Shown: positions 39,521 to 51,690, counted from the first letter of the stretch. The stretch is DNA of 64,000 nt from Owenia fusiformis (GCA_903813345.2 CAIIXF020000001.1:43555366-43619365), one strand, 5' to 3'. Numbers and translations are program-made. Notes: generated from the letters alone by a model not told the origin.

Positions 39521-40047
39521 GAGATAATAGACCTTGTAGGTTACCACTTTTCTTCCAGGTGAGCCACTGTAGATGTCAGCTGCTGGTATACAGGTTCCTT
39601 CGCAAATAATCAGTGTCTGAAAGGAAACTGCAATAGAAATCTTGACTTGGCTCTGGGGAGGGGCAACCTTTTACATGTATCGACATATCATTTATGTCTA
39701 GAGGAATCTTGGTATGTTCACATGTATGTATTTATGCAAATACACAGTCATGGGGTGCAAGTGTACATGTACATGTACATTGTATCTCCATTGTATCTTT
39801 CATACTACATACAGTAGTCTAACAAGTGAACTCTTAAAAAAGAAGTACTTGTCATGATTGAAAACCATTAATTTTGCCACAGAAACTCACCAGCTCTCAC
39901 CTGCCCACTAATTCATATTTTTTAAATGCAAACATTTTCTGAAATCTGATGACATGGTCAAAGTTACACTCAAAATTGGGGAGGTGGGAGGATACAAATT
40001 TTCCTTTGCTTTTTCTGTACTATCAGTTTGCATGATTTATTTTTCAG

Positions 40048-43000
40048 ACCAAATAGTAGTAAGAATAAAGTACCTATTTGTAAAATGAGCCCACAATCTG
40101 TCACCAGGATGGACACCTGTGGTCCAAGGGGCATCATCCATGCAGAACTGAGTGATAGTAAAACAACCATTAGTGAAGAAATAGACTGTTCAAAGCGACT
40201 TCATCCAAAACAAGTTGAATCACTCCGAGAATTAAACCTTGAAGAGATTGAATTATCAGTATTACAGTGGATAGCTGATACATCACAGTTATCTGAAATG
40301 GCTGATAACACAAAGCTATCAATAGTTGATAACATAAAACCATCGAAAATAGCTGATACCTTGAAACTATCAAATACAGAAGATATTGTGCAACCATCAA
40401 CATCACCTGATGCAACACAACATTCACAAATAGCTGACACAGAACAATCCCCAAATATAGTGGATATTATGCAACCATGCATTAGTTCGCTCAATGGAGA
40501 AGAATGTGTACAAGATCATAGCACATTTGAATTGAATTTAAAAACTGATCAAGTCCAATGCAAAAGCAACTTCTCAAACCACAGTACTAAGTGCCCTACA
40601 ATATCGACATTGCTTCAAACATCGGTACCTATTCATGCTTTTTCTAGTCAACAATCTGATACCATTACCAATGGAACAATTACATCGAATACTGAAATAC
40701 CTCAATTTTGTCTACCTCAGATCAAAAACAATGGCAATATGGATTGTGATGTTGATGTGCAAAAGGATGAACAGGCTTCAAACGATGATTCTTGTACAAC
40801 AATTACTAAGCAAATTCAGGTTTATTCCAAGGAACTATTACTCACACATATCCGTAGAAAAAACTGTAAAAAATTCTCAATCCAGTTATATGATATTTGT
40901 AAACATTCAAAAGATAAACCAACCATACGTCAACAGAGAGCCGAAAGATCAAAGCATAAGACACAAATAGACTCCAAGTGTAAAATGCTTGTACGAACCC
41001 ATTATGACTATAAGGAAATAACAGAAAGTAAGCAAACCTTATTATTAGTTAATTTCACATTCAAGTTATGAGTCGAAATGGTCTGGAGCTTTAATCATGA
41101 GTTTCAAAATTCTGACTGAATATTACCAAGTGTTGACATATTGTTATCATGTAGTCTCCAACTTTTTTGTGGACGGCGGTGGATGTTTGGCATTTGGCGT
41201 TCGGTGTCTTTAACAAATAGCAGGTGGTGACATTTTGCGCATTAATGCCTTGTATGTTGAATGTTTCATCATTCATATATAGAACACTGATTTCCTTCAT
41301 TTTCTGTATTTCAGATGTATATGTTGATGTTAAGCCTGCACCTTGTGATGTTTACCCTCCATGTAACTGTCAATACCCTGCTGCTGTCCAATTACAAAAG
41401 GCTTGTAATGACGAGTGTTTGAATCGTATGATGTATGCGGAATGTTCCCCAGAGACGTGTCCATGCGCTAACAGCTGTGGAAACCAGAGTATACAGAGAC
41501 ATAAATGGGTTAAGGGTTTAGAGAAATACAACACAGAAAATAGAGGATATGGTGTGCGCACAACTGTCAAAATAAATGCTGGTAATGAACTTGACAGTCC
41601 TTTTGATGTTGAAATTGGGGAAAAATCAATTGTTTAAATCATGTGTCATAATTAAAAATATAATATTATTGTTTGTTTGGCTAGGTTTAGTTTAAAACAT
41701 GATTAGTTGGGGAGACGCTCAAAAGTTAAATGTTACTCTTTTGTTCCCTTTTTTTAAATTCGATCTTATTATACCTTTTTGACTTCCATTCCTAAAATTG
41801 CTATTTTTGTATATTTTAGACCAGTTCATACTGGAATATGTGGGGGAAGTGGTCAGTGGAAAAGAATTCCGTAGACGTATGATAGAAAAGTATTCCCAGG
41901 ACAACCATCACTACTGTTTGAACCTAGGTAGTGGCATTGTGATTGATGGCTATCGTCGAGGTAACATAGGACGCTTTGTTAATCACTCTTGTGACCCAAA
42001 CTGTGAAATGCAAAAATGGTAAGCTTTTTTCTTCATCTTTGCCATGCCCAGAACCCTTCCCTTCAAATGAGAGACATATTAACTAGCGCTCTTGCCCACT
42101 CATAAGTCATAACCTCTCCTTTTTGTTTTGTTTATCAAGTACTGTAGTTATAATTATCAAACCCAAAGTAGCGATGTAGAGTAGCCATGGTTGTTATTTA
42201 TCAGAAGGAATATTTTTCTGAAAATGTTGTAAGCTGATACCTTCTGGTCATTCTACTCAAGAAAAAATTGATGACATGGCATTACTCAAGTTGTGGATGT
42301 AGATATTGCCAAAAGAAGACAATACAACTGCCTTGTTATTTTTATCATGAAATTTGGAAAATGACGAGTGAGTTTTTCAATGATATTTTGCTACATTGGG
42401 GAGTTTTTCTAGTCCGTAATATGTTTTTAAACAACTGTCCAATTTAGGGATAAATAAATGAAATATTCATAACACATGAACATTGCTCATTGCTGATTGG
42501 TTATTGTCAAAATGTACCCAGTACTATTTTTTCAAGATTGTATGTTATTGCAGGAATGTGAATGGTGTATACAGGATTGGACTGTTTGCATTGAAAGATA
42601 TAGAGCCTGGGACTGAATTGACCTATGACTACAACTTTGATGCTTTCAACCTGGATAGCCAGGTATATCATATTTGTAGCCAGTGATGCATGTGATGTTT
42701 TTAGATTAAATATTCAGCTAGGAGAGCAGGCAAAGTATCAATATCAGACCAGAAACCCTATGAACGTTTGTTTGTTGGGGTTTCAGTATGGAAGTTTTCC
42801 AGCAAACAAAACGCTGTGTAAAATAAACAGCAAACCTCTTCTGTCATGTCTGTTCACTGTGTAGATTGATGTTTTATGAAATTCTTATGATGTACCTTAG
42901 AGTTCTAGAGCAATAAGATGGTAAGATATATCCCGTATCCTGATTTTGACGTTTCCATATCCAGAACCTCCATATCTTCCATCATATCTCCAACTCTAGG

Positions 43001-45314
43001 GCATATCTTCCCTCTTTGAAAAGAAATTGAAAAAAAAAATTGAAAAGAAATTGAAAAAAAATTGGAAAATGTGAAAAATGATTGAAAAAATATGACAAAA
43101 ATAACAAATAAAAAAATTTGAAAACTACTGGGTATAGGATAAAGCAATTATGTACGGTCGATTTAAGAGATATGCATATCTACCTGAGGGATAGTAGGGA
43201 CCAGAGGTAGATGTGCATATTTCATACTTGAGTGGGTTTGGGGTAGATATCACCCGGGAATATATATCATATCTGAGGAGCGGGCAGGATATATTGTATA
43301 TGTCCCGCTCTAGGCCAAATGCGGGCAGATATAATATATCCATCCCGCTCCCGGGAATTTTTTCAAAAGTTTAAAAATTTTAAAAATTTAAATTTCAGAA
43401 GTTTAAAATTTTTCAAAAAGTTTAAATATTAGAATTCTATTGTATTGAACTGAAGGAATATTATGAAAATGTTAAATATAAATTGTGCTTTTACAGTATA
43501 GGCCTATCTTGTCATTTGAAAAAGGTGGTAAAGGTTATATCTACCCCAAACCCACTCAAGTATGAGATACACCAGTTATGTACGGTCGGTTTTGGATACA
43601 GTGTGTATCCCGCGGGAAATATGTGTATCTCCCTCGGTCCCTGCGGTCCCTCGTGAGATATTTCCCTTGGAATAAACCCTGTATCCAAAACCTCCCAGTA
43701 CATAACCCTTATATATCTCATGAGGGATAAACCCAATATCCACAACCTCTCAGTACACAACCCTTATAAATATGTAATACCTAACCTGGAAGAAAAACGG
43801 TGCAGTATGAGACTCGTAATCCTTGATTTTCAAGCATCTGGTAGGTCAAAAATTCAAATTAACGGTCGAAGTTTGTACCGCGTGTCTATGGTCCTGTTTG
43901 ATACATGTCTGATTTGAATCTCAATTTTATCTGATTCTGTACATCTTATATCAAGTAATGCATGTATTTTGTAGCAAGTCTGCAGATGTGAAAGTGAGAA
44001 CTGTCGGGGTATAATGGCTAGAAAATCACAGAATGTCAATGTACCGCACAACACAGCTCAACCAATCAGCAATAAACATTTACGGAGTAAATTAAAGAAA
44101 AAACAATGTATAAGGTAAGAATTACATGATATAACGTGTGTGTTTTGTTTGTTGACAAGGTTTAATAAAACACATTCTACACAGCCAATCCACATCTTCA
44201 TGGGAACCAATGCCTTGAAGATCCACCTGGAATCCACATGGATTCCATGCAAAATCCACTTAGATTTTAGGCACGTTGATTGACTTGGAATTGGGAAAGT
44301 TTTCCAATGTATATTCACGTGGAATCCTTGTAAAATATCCCCGTTGAAACATGGACTAGTTATCAAGAACCGTGCAGCATTGATTGACCATCATCCATAA
44401 TGAGGCATGTCTGTTGATACCATGTAACTTCAGCAAAACTTAAGACTTGCTAAGTGACCTTTATGGCACCCACAAAAACTTTAGACCTTCCTCTAAAACA
44501 AGTTGAGAATATAAGTCCATTAATGCAAGTAATAACTGAGATATAGCTTTTTGCAAGGGTTCACTTTTTTGGACCACCCTGGGGTCCGTTTTTGAAACCA
44601 TCGTAACTTACGATTTGGTCGCAAGTCATTGTTCATCAAAACAGAGACAAATGGTTTTCTCGGAATCGTAAGTTACGATCGTACGAAAAACGAACCCCTG
44701 TATACTGGGAGGTTAATCATGTTAATGAATAACTAATGTATAATCATGATTGCTTCCAGGAGAAAAAGAAAGAAAATATCAACAATTCAACAGTTGTTTC
44801 CTGTCAGCAAAATCAAAAGGGTAAGCAAATCTAAATTGACTCTACATGTACTATTATACATGCTATAGATTTTGAGTGAACTGTACATTCAACATTGATA
44901 ATAGTTGATCAATTAAAATTCTCTAATGTTTTAAGATATTAAAATCTGGTTCTTGAGCTGGTGACAGGTCATCTCAACCCCAACTAAACTCATTCCAGTA
45001 AAACTCAACCCAAAGTCAACTCAACCCCAGTAAAACACAACCCCATTCATTTCTGTAATGTCTTGCAAAATGAGAAACACAAATATTTCATTCTATTTTT
45101 TAGGGTATAGGCCCTACATGTCACTTTCAAAGGTAACATTCCCTGTGCCCTTTGGACATTGGGAAATATTACTCTTGAAGCATACATCTGTACATAGGCA
45201 GTCTCATCAGTTGATCAAAATGTTTGTACAATATCAAATCCTTTAATCACACTGTACAATATTAATCATATGAGATAACATTGCTTTCAGACAAGTGGTA
45301 GTGGTAAAGGATAA
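40048..45314 (+). CDS. ASH1L: ASH1-type histone H3 lysine methyltransferase (AWS-SET-post-SET), apparently short form
   Basis: Exons: 40048-41027, 41315-41581, 41820-42018, 42554-42662, 43975-44114, 44760-44820 and 45291-45314 (stop TAA). Taking ATG 40085 as start gives about 580 residues. Residues 1-314 are low-complexity, with degenerate IADTxx[10 protein letters not shown]-type repeats around 55-140. AWS (~325-376) has the Cys pattern [21 protein letters not shown] (~377-500) has [23 protein letters not shown] (cofactor/substrate site) and ELTYDYNF (catalytic Tyr). Post-SET is [11 protein letters not shown] (from ~507), then a Lys/Arg-rich tail. Wording such as [10 protein letters not shown] and VNGVYRIGL matches ASH1L rather than NSD or SETD2. 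The family dimethylates H3K36 and counters Polycomb. Canonical ASH1 proteins then have bromodomain, PHD and BAH; none was found here. The start and last exon are uncertain; more N-terminal exons could exist. Confidence 0.85.
41155..41245 (-). repeat. Dispersed repeat (family D, copy 3)
   Basis: Inverted, shortened copy of 35888-36016 in the first ASH1-like intron: CTCCAACTTTTTTGTGGA, GGTGTCTTTAACAAATAGCA, GGTGGTGACATTTTGC. Confidence 0.55.
42905..43440. repeat. Low-complexity A-rich tract and GC-centred palindromes in ASH1-like intron
   Basis: 43015-43125 is an imperfect GAAAAGAAATTGAAAAAAA array. 43180-43350 holds nested inverted repeats with CCCGGGAATATATATCATAT, GAGCGGGCAGGATATATTG and GCGGGCAGATATAATATATC, resembling 36483-36541. 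43355-43430 is an A/T tract rich in AAGTTTAAAATTTT. Confidence 0.6.
43559..43765. repeat. ~200-bp imperfect palindrome with CCCTCGGTCCCTGCGG centre
   Basis: The left arm has TGAGATACACCAGTTATGTA, then GGTTTTGGATACAGTGTGT. The right arm carries the inverse, CCCTGTATCCAAAACC and CAGTACATAACCCTTATATA. The centre matches that of the 36847-36960 palindrome. It sits in the SET to post-SET intron of the ASH1-like gene. Confidence 0.65.
44581..44698. mobile_element. 118-bp MITE with GGGGTCCGTTTTTG-type ends
   Basis: GGGGTCCGTTTTTGAAACC and ATCGTAACTTACGAT at the left are mirrored by ATCGTAAGTTACGAT and CGAAAAACGAACCCC at the right. The target duplication is unclear. It lies in an intron of the ASH1-like gene. 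Confidence 0.65.
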
Positions 45315-47332
45315 GACCCTTGGTCCTCTCAGTGGAGCTACTGAACTGCAGGTATTGATTAACATGGCAATTTGTTCATTTTAACATCACAGATTACATT
45401 GGTAAGAAAGAAGTTGTGATGAGTATCAAAAATGATCTCACCTAAAACCTGAGATTTAAGGTATTATGCTAAGTCTAAGAAACACTTCCATTCTATATTG
45501 GATCCATGTGATTCTCATTTTTTAATCCAAATGTGCTTTTCTATCATTTCAGTGGCTATAACATTCTCAGGTGTTAGATTCCAATAAAGACCGGTGAAGG
45601 TGTAGTGAGAGAAATATCATATGTGACCTTCTATATAGATGCTGCACAATATAGAGATGTCAGATCATGAATATATTGGTGTCACATGATAATATATTGA
45701 TGCCATACAGCCATATGATAATTTATGATGTCATGTTATAAGAGTGGCGAATAATGACATGTGTTTACAGGAGTGCTATAAGTAAAGCTAAACCTAAATG
45801 GTTTTCTTTGACCTGGAAAGGTCATGAAATTTCAAGTTTTTGTAGTCAACCTTTTCAATCAATCAACAATAAATTTTACTCTGGCATTGTTTCAATTCAT
45901 GGAGAAGTTTTGATTTCTTCCATTGTTCTAAAAATGTATTTGACAATGGATTTCCGTATTATGTTTCCAATAGGTCACATTGACCTGTATCTTTTAGATA
46001 TTTTTAAATTAGTTAAATTATTTTGTGTACAATGAGCAATTAATATATATGAGTTTATATACAATAAGGTATGTACAATAAGTCATTAAATATGTGTGCA
46101 ATAACCTGTTCATGATGTCTACAATAAGTTTTAATAATGATATATATAATAAGCTGTTATAGATGTATACAATAAACTGTTAATGTGTTTTCAATTTTAC
46201 AATGCCCTTGCCCTGGGCCTTTTGTATGTCAGATTTTATTTGACCTTTTGAGAATGTTTTGTTTTTGGAGTTTATTGCATTTCGGAAGTGCAAATATGTC
46301 TTTTCATCATGAGATTTGTAAAATTGCTGCATGTGAATAGAAAATGCAATATTTTTTGAGGTTGTGAAACTATTATGGGTCTCAAAATAATATACAACCT
46401 TAAATTTTAGGACTATACATGTACATATAGCATTTTTGCTATCAAATTGTGTAAAGTATACTATATCTAGTACTCCAGTGGTCTGGTGGTTTTTATCACC
46501 AGTATTTTGTTTGATTGGTACAAACCATAGGGTAGGCTAAGATAACATTTTTAGAATATATATGTAATTTTATAATACATGTAATATCTATGTAATTTTC
46601 AAGTTCTAGAGTATTAGGTACATTTAAGATTTTTGGCATCAACATGGTAACCTGGTGTCTCTTTGTAAATTTTAATATTTTCCAGTTACTTTAGTTCCTA
46701 TAATATATCTATACTTATACATATATCCTTCACATAAGTAGAAATAAATATAGACATACGCAATAATAACCTGTTAATGATGTGTACAATAAACTGTTAA
46801 TGATGTGTACAATAAGTTTTTTATGATGTGTACAATAACCTGCATGATGTTGAGATGAACATGATTAAGAATAAGTGCTTGGTCAGGCATTTGCACCCAT
46901 GAATCAGGGAATTTTAATTTGAAATGTTGTTTGCAATGTATGTGTGTCTTGTATTTTTAAAAATTAACAAAATCTTCTATTAAAATGATACAAGAAACTT
47001 GACTTCTGCAATTATCTAGTCAACTCTTTCAGAAAAACAAAATATCCAATATATATAGATGTAATTTTTATTGTGTTATCTGTTATTAAACCTGCAATAA
47101 CTAAATAGATTGTGATTCAAACATGGTGTAATGTTATCTCATGTAATGTATGTACATGTATGTCCAGATATTAAGTTATAAGGGAGTTTAAGCTTGCAAT
47201 GTTTTCCACAACCTAAACGTGAATGGAAAATATTTAAGGAATGCATTGTATTGTATATGCATTGTATAGGCGATTGGTCAAACGTATAGGTTGGCGTTTC
47301 GATTTTATATGCAAGCTTAAACTCCCTATTAT
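45315..47332. other. Downstream flank of the ASH1-like gene, with short tandem repeats
   Basis: An alternative frame of the last ASH1-like exon stays open to 45350 and is followed by GTATTG, so the exon could be internal if an unseen small exon precedes it. 46050-46200 and 46755-46860 carry repeats of a ~25-bp unit like TGTACAATAACCTGTTAATG. No other coding signal was seen; in particular there is no PHD-like Cys/His spacing. Confidence 0.4.
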
Positions 47333-47560
47333 TGTCCCAATGAACAAAGTTTGGTAGGGATATAGAGGAGCCCTCTGTCAGTCTGTCCATGTGTCCATCC
47401 ATCTGTCTGGAGCATCAAAACAAATACCAGTTGACATGATTTTCTTCATGTTTGGAGGAAAGATAGTACATTTGTTTAATGAATGATAAGTTCTTTTTTT
47501 TCAAATGGCCACCGCTTCAAAAATGACAGCAATTTTTTGCAACAAATGTAAAGTTTTTCA
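47333..47560. repeat. Fragment of CTGTCC-containing dispersed repeat
   Basis: CAATGAACAAAGTTTGGTAG then CTGTCAGTCTGTCCATGTG resembles the start of the 13560-13850 repeat. Confidence 0.5.
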
Positions 47561-47654
47561 TTTTCAACTAGTGTAATAAATTTTACTGTTTCAAATTTTG
47601 GAAGTATATTCAGATCTCTGAGGTATGACACTATTTTACTAAGTGAAAGGTATT

Positions 47655-48020
47655 AAGATAAGTGTGTACATTTGGAATTTTTATGCAGTCCTTATTAGAG
47701 TCACATGTTATTTTCAAATATGTACTCATCATTCCCCACATCTTTCAACTTTTCACAAAGAGTGCACTAATGTACCTAGAAAGGAGTGTGGAGAATATTT
47801 TTTTCATACAAAAAATTAGAAGAGGCAGTGACCTTCTTTTTTATACTTTTACTTTTTACTCTTATACATTTTATAAAACAAATATTCTCCACACTCTTTT
47901 CTAGGTACATTAGTGCACTCTTTATGCAAAACTGAAAGATGTAGTCAATGTGGGGAAGAAGTAGTTCATATTTGAAAAGTAACATCTGATCCTGTGAGGA
48001 TTGCATCAGAATGTGCGAAA
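47655..48020. mobile_element. Near-palindromic MITE (family C, copy 2)
   Basis: The two arms are inverted copies sharing GAGTCACATGTTATTTTCAA, CAAAGAGTGCACTAATGTAC and GGAGTGTGGAGAATAT. Both are homologous to the arms of 29933-30344 (TGTTATTTTTCAAACAAG, CAAAGAGTGC, CTAGGCACAT). TTAA boundaries are not preserved. Confidence 0.7.
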
Positions 48021-48769
48021 GTACGTGCTTACCTTGTATTGTTTTTAAGATTCAAACCTCGGAAAATCTTGCCATCTGATGTTAGAATTTGCAATAATTT
48101 GAGATCTCTTCAAAGTATGGCTATACTATTCTCAAATCTAGTAGATCACAATTATTGTGTCATTTAACTTATTTGTACTTAAAATCTAAAAGTGTCATCT
48201 CGTACAAGAATTCTCAATAATTAGGAGATCTTTTATGTATGGCTTAGACTAAAATATATTGTGACATATTTCAGATACATGAACATGATTCGTGAATTTG
48301 TATGTTGGGATTTGCTATCCTGTGAAGTTTCTGATTTCTAGTTATGTTAAGTTACGTTTTATTTCAAGTTAATGTAATATCGTTGTTTAAAAATAAAATG
48401 ATTATAAATCTTATAACAAATTGAAAATATTATCGAGTTCTTTTGTTGACATTACACTGAAAATGTCTTCCTGCTTCTTATTGTAATTTTAAACAATAAT
48501 TAAATTCTATGTTTAGTCTTAGTGAAGAGAGAATAATGCTCTTTATCTTTTCTCTCTCCATGAACAAGAAAGCATCTGTTCTGTTGAATTATATGAAATG
48601 TTCACACAGATGTGACTTATTCAAAACATTGCAACACAATCAAGGTGGAGGGGTGCTATGGCAATAGAAAAAATAGTATACCATTTGATAAGACTGGGAA
48701 AGTATATAGTCTTAAAGGCTAACCTTGGTCTTCTTAAGGTATGTTGAGAATATTTATTTGAGTATTTCA
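48021..48769. other. Intergenic sequence, nothing recognised
   Basis: AT-rich; no gene, element end or tandem structure seen. Confidence 0.4.
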
Positions 48770-49104
48770 TATCAGATCATACCTTTTGCATTTGTTTGAC
48801 TTTGCTTCATCTTCACTCTTTCAGTTTACAATAAATCTCTGAACTAACCGAGCCTATCAGAATTTGTTGTTGGATTACAATGACTTTCTACATTTGGTCA
48901 TTTCCTCTGACATCATCAGATAGTTGATGAGCATGCATTTACCAGAATATGTTCCTTCAGCTTGATTGGTTGAGAAAGGGTCAGGGCAGTAGGTTTGAAA
49001 TGATCTATTACCCGGGCTGTCACTGGTCTTGGGGATGGGGCTGCTAACTGTAATATAGTCTATACTAGGCAGAGAGTTGTTTATAACTGTATCATGGTAA
49101 TCAG
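48770..49104 (-). mobile_element. MITE-like repeat (family A, copy 3, inverted)
   Basis: Reverse-strand copy of 4656-5048: CTTTTGCATTTGTTTGAC, CATCTTCACTCTTTCAGTTT, TCCTCTGACATCATCAGA, TTGATTGGTTGAGAAAGG and ACTAGGCAGAGAGTTGTT appear in the expected inverted order. Confidence 0.65.
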
Positions 49105-49250
49105 ATAAGATATCTTGATTCTTTTTAATAGAATGGACAATAACCTTCTCTATTATATGTTGCCCCCTTTAAGTCTGAGATGAGTAGTGTGGATAAAATA
49201 CCTTTAGGCCCTATATCGATGCTTTAACAAAATGTTCACTAACTGTGAAT

Positions 49251-51290
49251 TCACAATTTATCAAGACAAGATACCGCATTTTGGTTTACTATACAGCTAT
49301 ACCCCTCCTTTTCTGGTCTTTTTGTCGCTTGCAAGGAATCTTGAAGACAAGCGGCCGCTATTATTGCGATCAATCCAACAAGCACCACCTCGAGTGACCT
49401 TTTGACTATAGGAGTTTTAATAGGGTCACTAGACTGGGTTCGTGACAAATCTCAGATTTGTAAATAAAGCCCAAGAGGCCCATAATGCACCAAGCCGACG
49501 CAAAGACATCCTCCGATCACAGGGCTTCAAAATCCAGAATATATTCTTTCTTATTTACCCCCTGCGATGATAAGCAGTTAGCATTTCCCCGATTAAGAAC
49601 TTGCAATCTGATTGGCTGTCGCAACACTACGACAGAAATCATGTATAAGTCATTGCGGATATTTAGAACACGTGATTCAGTTTAATATGGCGCTTCCAAA
49701 TTGGTTATAGCAGGGGGGAAGAAGGGGGTACGGATTCTGGACACCTGCTAGGAGGATGACGTAAAGACTACTGAAACTTTCAAACTTTTAAATTTCCCGC
49801 AATTTCAACTTCTTACTATCAAATTTATTAATCGGACTAAATACATAACTAAAAATTGCATCTTGTGTCAAAATATGGAAATCGTATTTTAGAAAAAGTT
49901 ATTATTGTATTTAACCAGCGTATCTATCTCTCTGTGATTTTAAAGATAGGGCTCTTTGCCGGCTTTATTCACCTCTGGCCTTGCACAAGTGTCGCCGCCA
50001 TATTGAATCCAGGGACGAACTAAAGCCAAGTTTTAAGTATTTTCCCCTACTACTGACTTGGTATAGCGTTCTTGCAAATAAATCACGTAAGAAATAATTC
50101 TGTATATTAATCTGTTTATTTTGCTATGTAACATCAATGATATTGTCAATTTATGTCTAAGTTATCAAGGTTTTCATGAAGAACATGTTTTCAAAAATGA
50201 AAAAAAATTTCAAAAACATGAAAAAATAAGAAAACAGTGCTGATACAAATTATTTGATGAGTCGTATACATATTTTCTTCAATTTTAACATTTAATGTCC
50301 CAAACTCCCACAAACTGGAGAAAAGGATACGACCGTTAATCATATTTGCCAAAATTTACCTTACTACTTTTTGCAAGGCCTGACTTCGTCGCTAACATGC
50401 TAAATATAAGAGTTACAGTTGGGGACAAAAATAAATGACAGGTCGATTTTCGATCACCATTTCCTAATTATGGTGGTCTGAAAGCCCATAATTTCCAATA
50501 TTGTCTAGATACATATCCCTTAAAATTTGTATATTTTACATTTTGTATAATCTCATCCACTGATTTATGGCCTCTTGTAAATTCTCTTATTTTTAACATG
50601 GGAAATCCTCACTTCAGCAAATCCACCTGTCATTTATTTATGTCCCCAACTGTAGCTGACGTTTGGGAGTGACTTACCTTCTAAAGGTTAGATCCCGAAT
50701 CTTAATGAAACCATATCACCTTTATTGCGTCGATGATGATGCATAAACATAGCATTTGATAGAAATTAGTGTAAATGCTTTTCCGACTTTTTCATTTTTC
50801 ATCAATGTTGACTTTCGGGAAGGCGTTGTAGTTATCACGAAATAACGCATTGACCCTTGAACTTTACTTTGTTGACGTGTCAACCAAGCATGTCTGATGT
50901 GAAAATTAAAAGAATATTAAGCAATGTTCTACATCCGCCAAGCTAAGTGAAGTAGCCAATATAAAATTACCAATTTCGAGTGAAGTACGCAACGAATGAA
51001 ACTGCGTGATCTACAGTCCCACTATTTGTCTGAACGAAATGCTACGTAGAAATATGAGCCGTCTGCTGTATTAGTCGATTAATAGAGTAAGACCTGTTGG
51101 TGATGCTTTATAATTTAGACCAAAACATTAAAGAACATACGAACCTGTAAATCGTGAAAACAACGAACAAATATTCGGTTTTCATATATGTTCGGTAATT
51201 TTTCGTATTGAAACTTCCGGAACTTACAAGGAAATCATTCATTTTCTCGGTCCATGATTTACCTCTTGGATGTTGTGGCAAATGCTCCAT
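49251..51290 (-). CDS. Possible two-exon small membrane protein (hypothetical)
   Basis: Exon 51290-51228 begins with a strong start context (CAACCATGGAG), encodes 21 residues starting MEHLPQHPRGKSW and ends at a consensus donor GTAAGT in phase 0. A candidate acceptor (CCCAG) at 49434 leads in phase 0 into 60 codons ending TGA at 49251-49253, with a hydrophobic run LEVVLVGLIAIIAAACL and two later cysteines. Joined, they give 81 residues with one membrane span. The acceptor has a weak pyrimidine tract, other exons could intervene, and no family was recognised. The sequence here is richer in GC than its surroundings (GCGGCCGC at ~49351). Confidence 0.3.
49450..50261. promoter_or_regulatory. GC-richer, repeat-poor interval with ATGGCG motifs
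   Basis: AATATGGCGC at about 49686 (+) and AATATGGCGGC on the - strand at about 50003 resemble YY1-type initiator/start contexts. The latter could begin a short first exon (MAATLVQGQR, donor GTGAAT at 49972). Promoter role is inferred from composition only; it could serve the BTB gene or the hypothetical - strand gene. Confidence 0.25.
50416..50652. mobile_element. TA-target MITE, CAGTTGGGGACA ends
   Basis: CAGTTGGGGACAAAAATAAA at the left and TTTATTTATGTCCCCAACTG at the right are inverted repeats, flanked by TA (50414-50415 and 50653-50654). The inverted duplicate at 51370-51385 lacks it and reads through as GAGTTAGCTGAC on the matching strand, so the element and one TA are the insertion. 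Tc1/mariner-type non-autonomous. Confidence 0.85.
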
Positions 51291-51690
51291 GGTTGACGGA
51301 ACAAAGGTGATATGGTTTCATTAAGATTCGGGTTCTAACCTTTAGAAGGTAAGTCAGACTCCCAAACGTCAGCTAACTCTTATATTTAGCATGTTAGCGA
51401 CGAAGTCAGGCCTTGCAAAAAGTAGTAGTCTAAGGCACAGGGGCTTGTCTCGAGGGTCGGGCAAGCCCTCCGATGAGTGTGTACTGCTTTTTAAGAGGGT
51501 AAGGGAGGTCGATTTTGATGCTTCCTGAAATTTGTAGAAAATGATTGTTAGATATATCCAGTAAAAATATATGGAATCCTTTCGTATACATATTTTCTTC
51601 AATTTAACATTTAATGTCCCAAACTCCCACAAACTGGAGAAAAGGATACGACCGTTAATCATATTTGCCAAAATTTACCTTAGTCTAAGG

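Larger units (their letters stand above)
37714..40047. promoter_or_regulatory. Head-to-head interval between ARFRP1 and the ASH1-like gene
   Basis: ARFRP1 runs leftward from 37713 and the ASH1-like gene rightward from 40048, so both promoters probably lie here. Two points support this: ARFRP1 needs an upstream non-coding exon, and a consensus donor GTAAGT on the + strand at 38933 could end a non-coding first exon of the ASH1-like gene. The likeliest core is the less AT-rich stretch at about 38.83-38.95 kb. The interval also holds a hAT-like MITE (38433-38545) and a degraded MITE relative (39212-39520). Placement is inference. Confidence 0.35.

Noticed and set aside
45754-46035. 93-codon frame as continuation of the ASH1-like gene
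   Set aside because: Phase from the preceding acceptor hits an early stop and the peptide has no bromodomain, PHD or BAH features.
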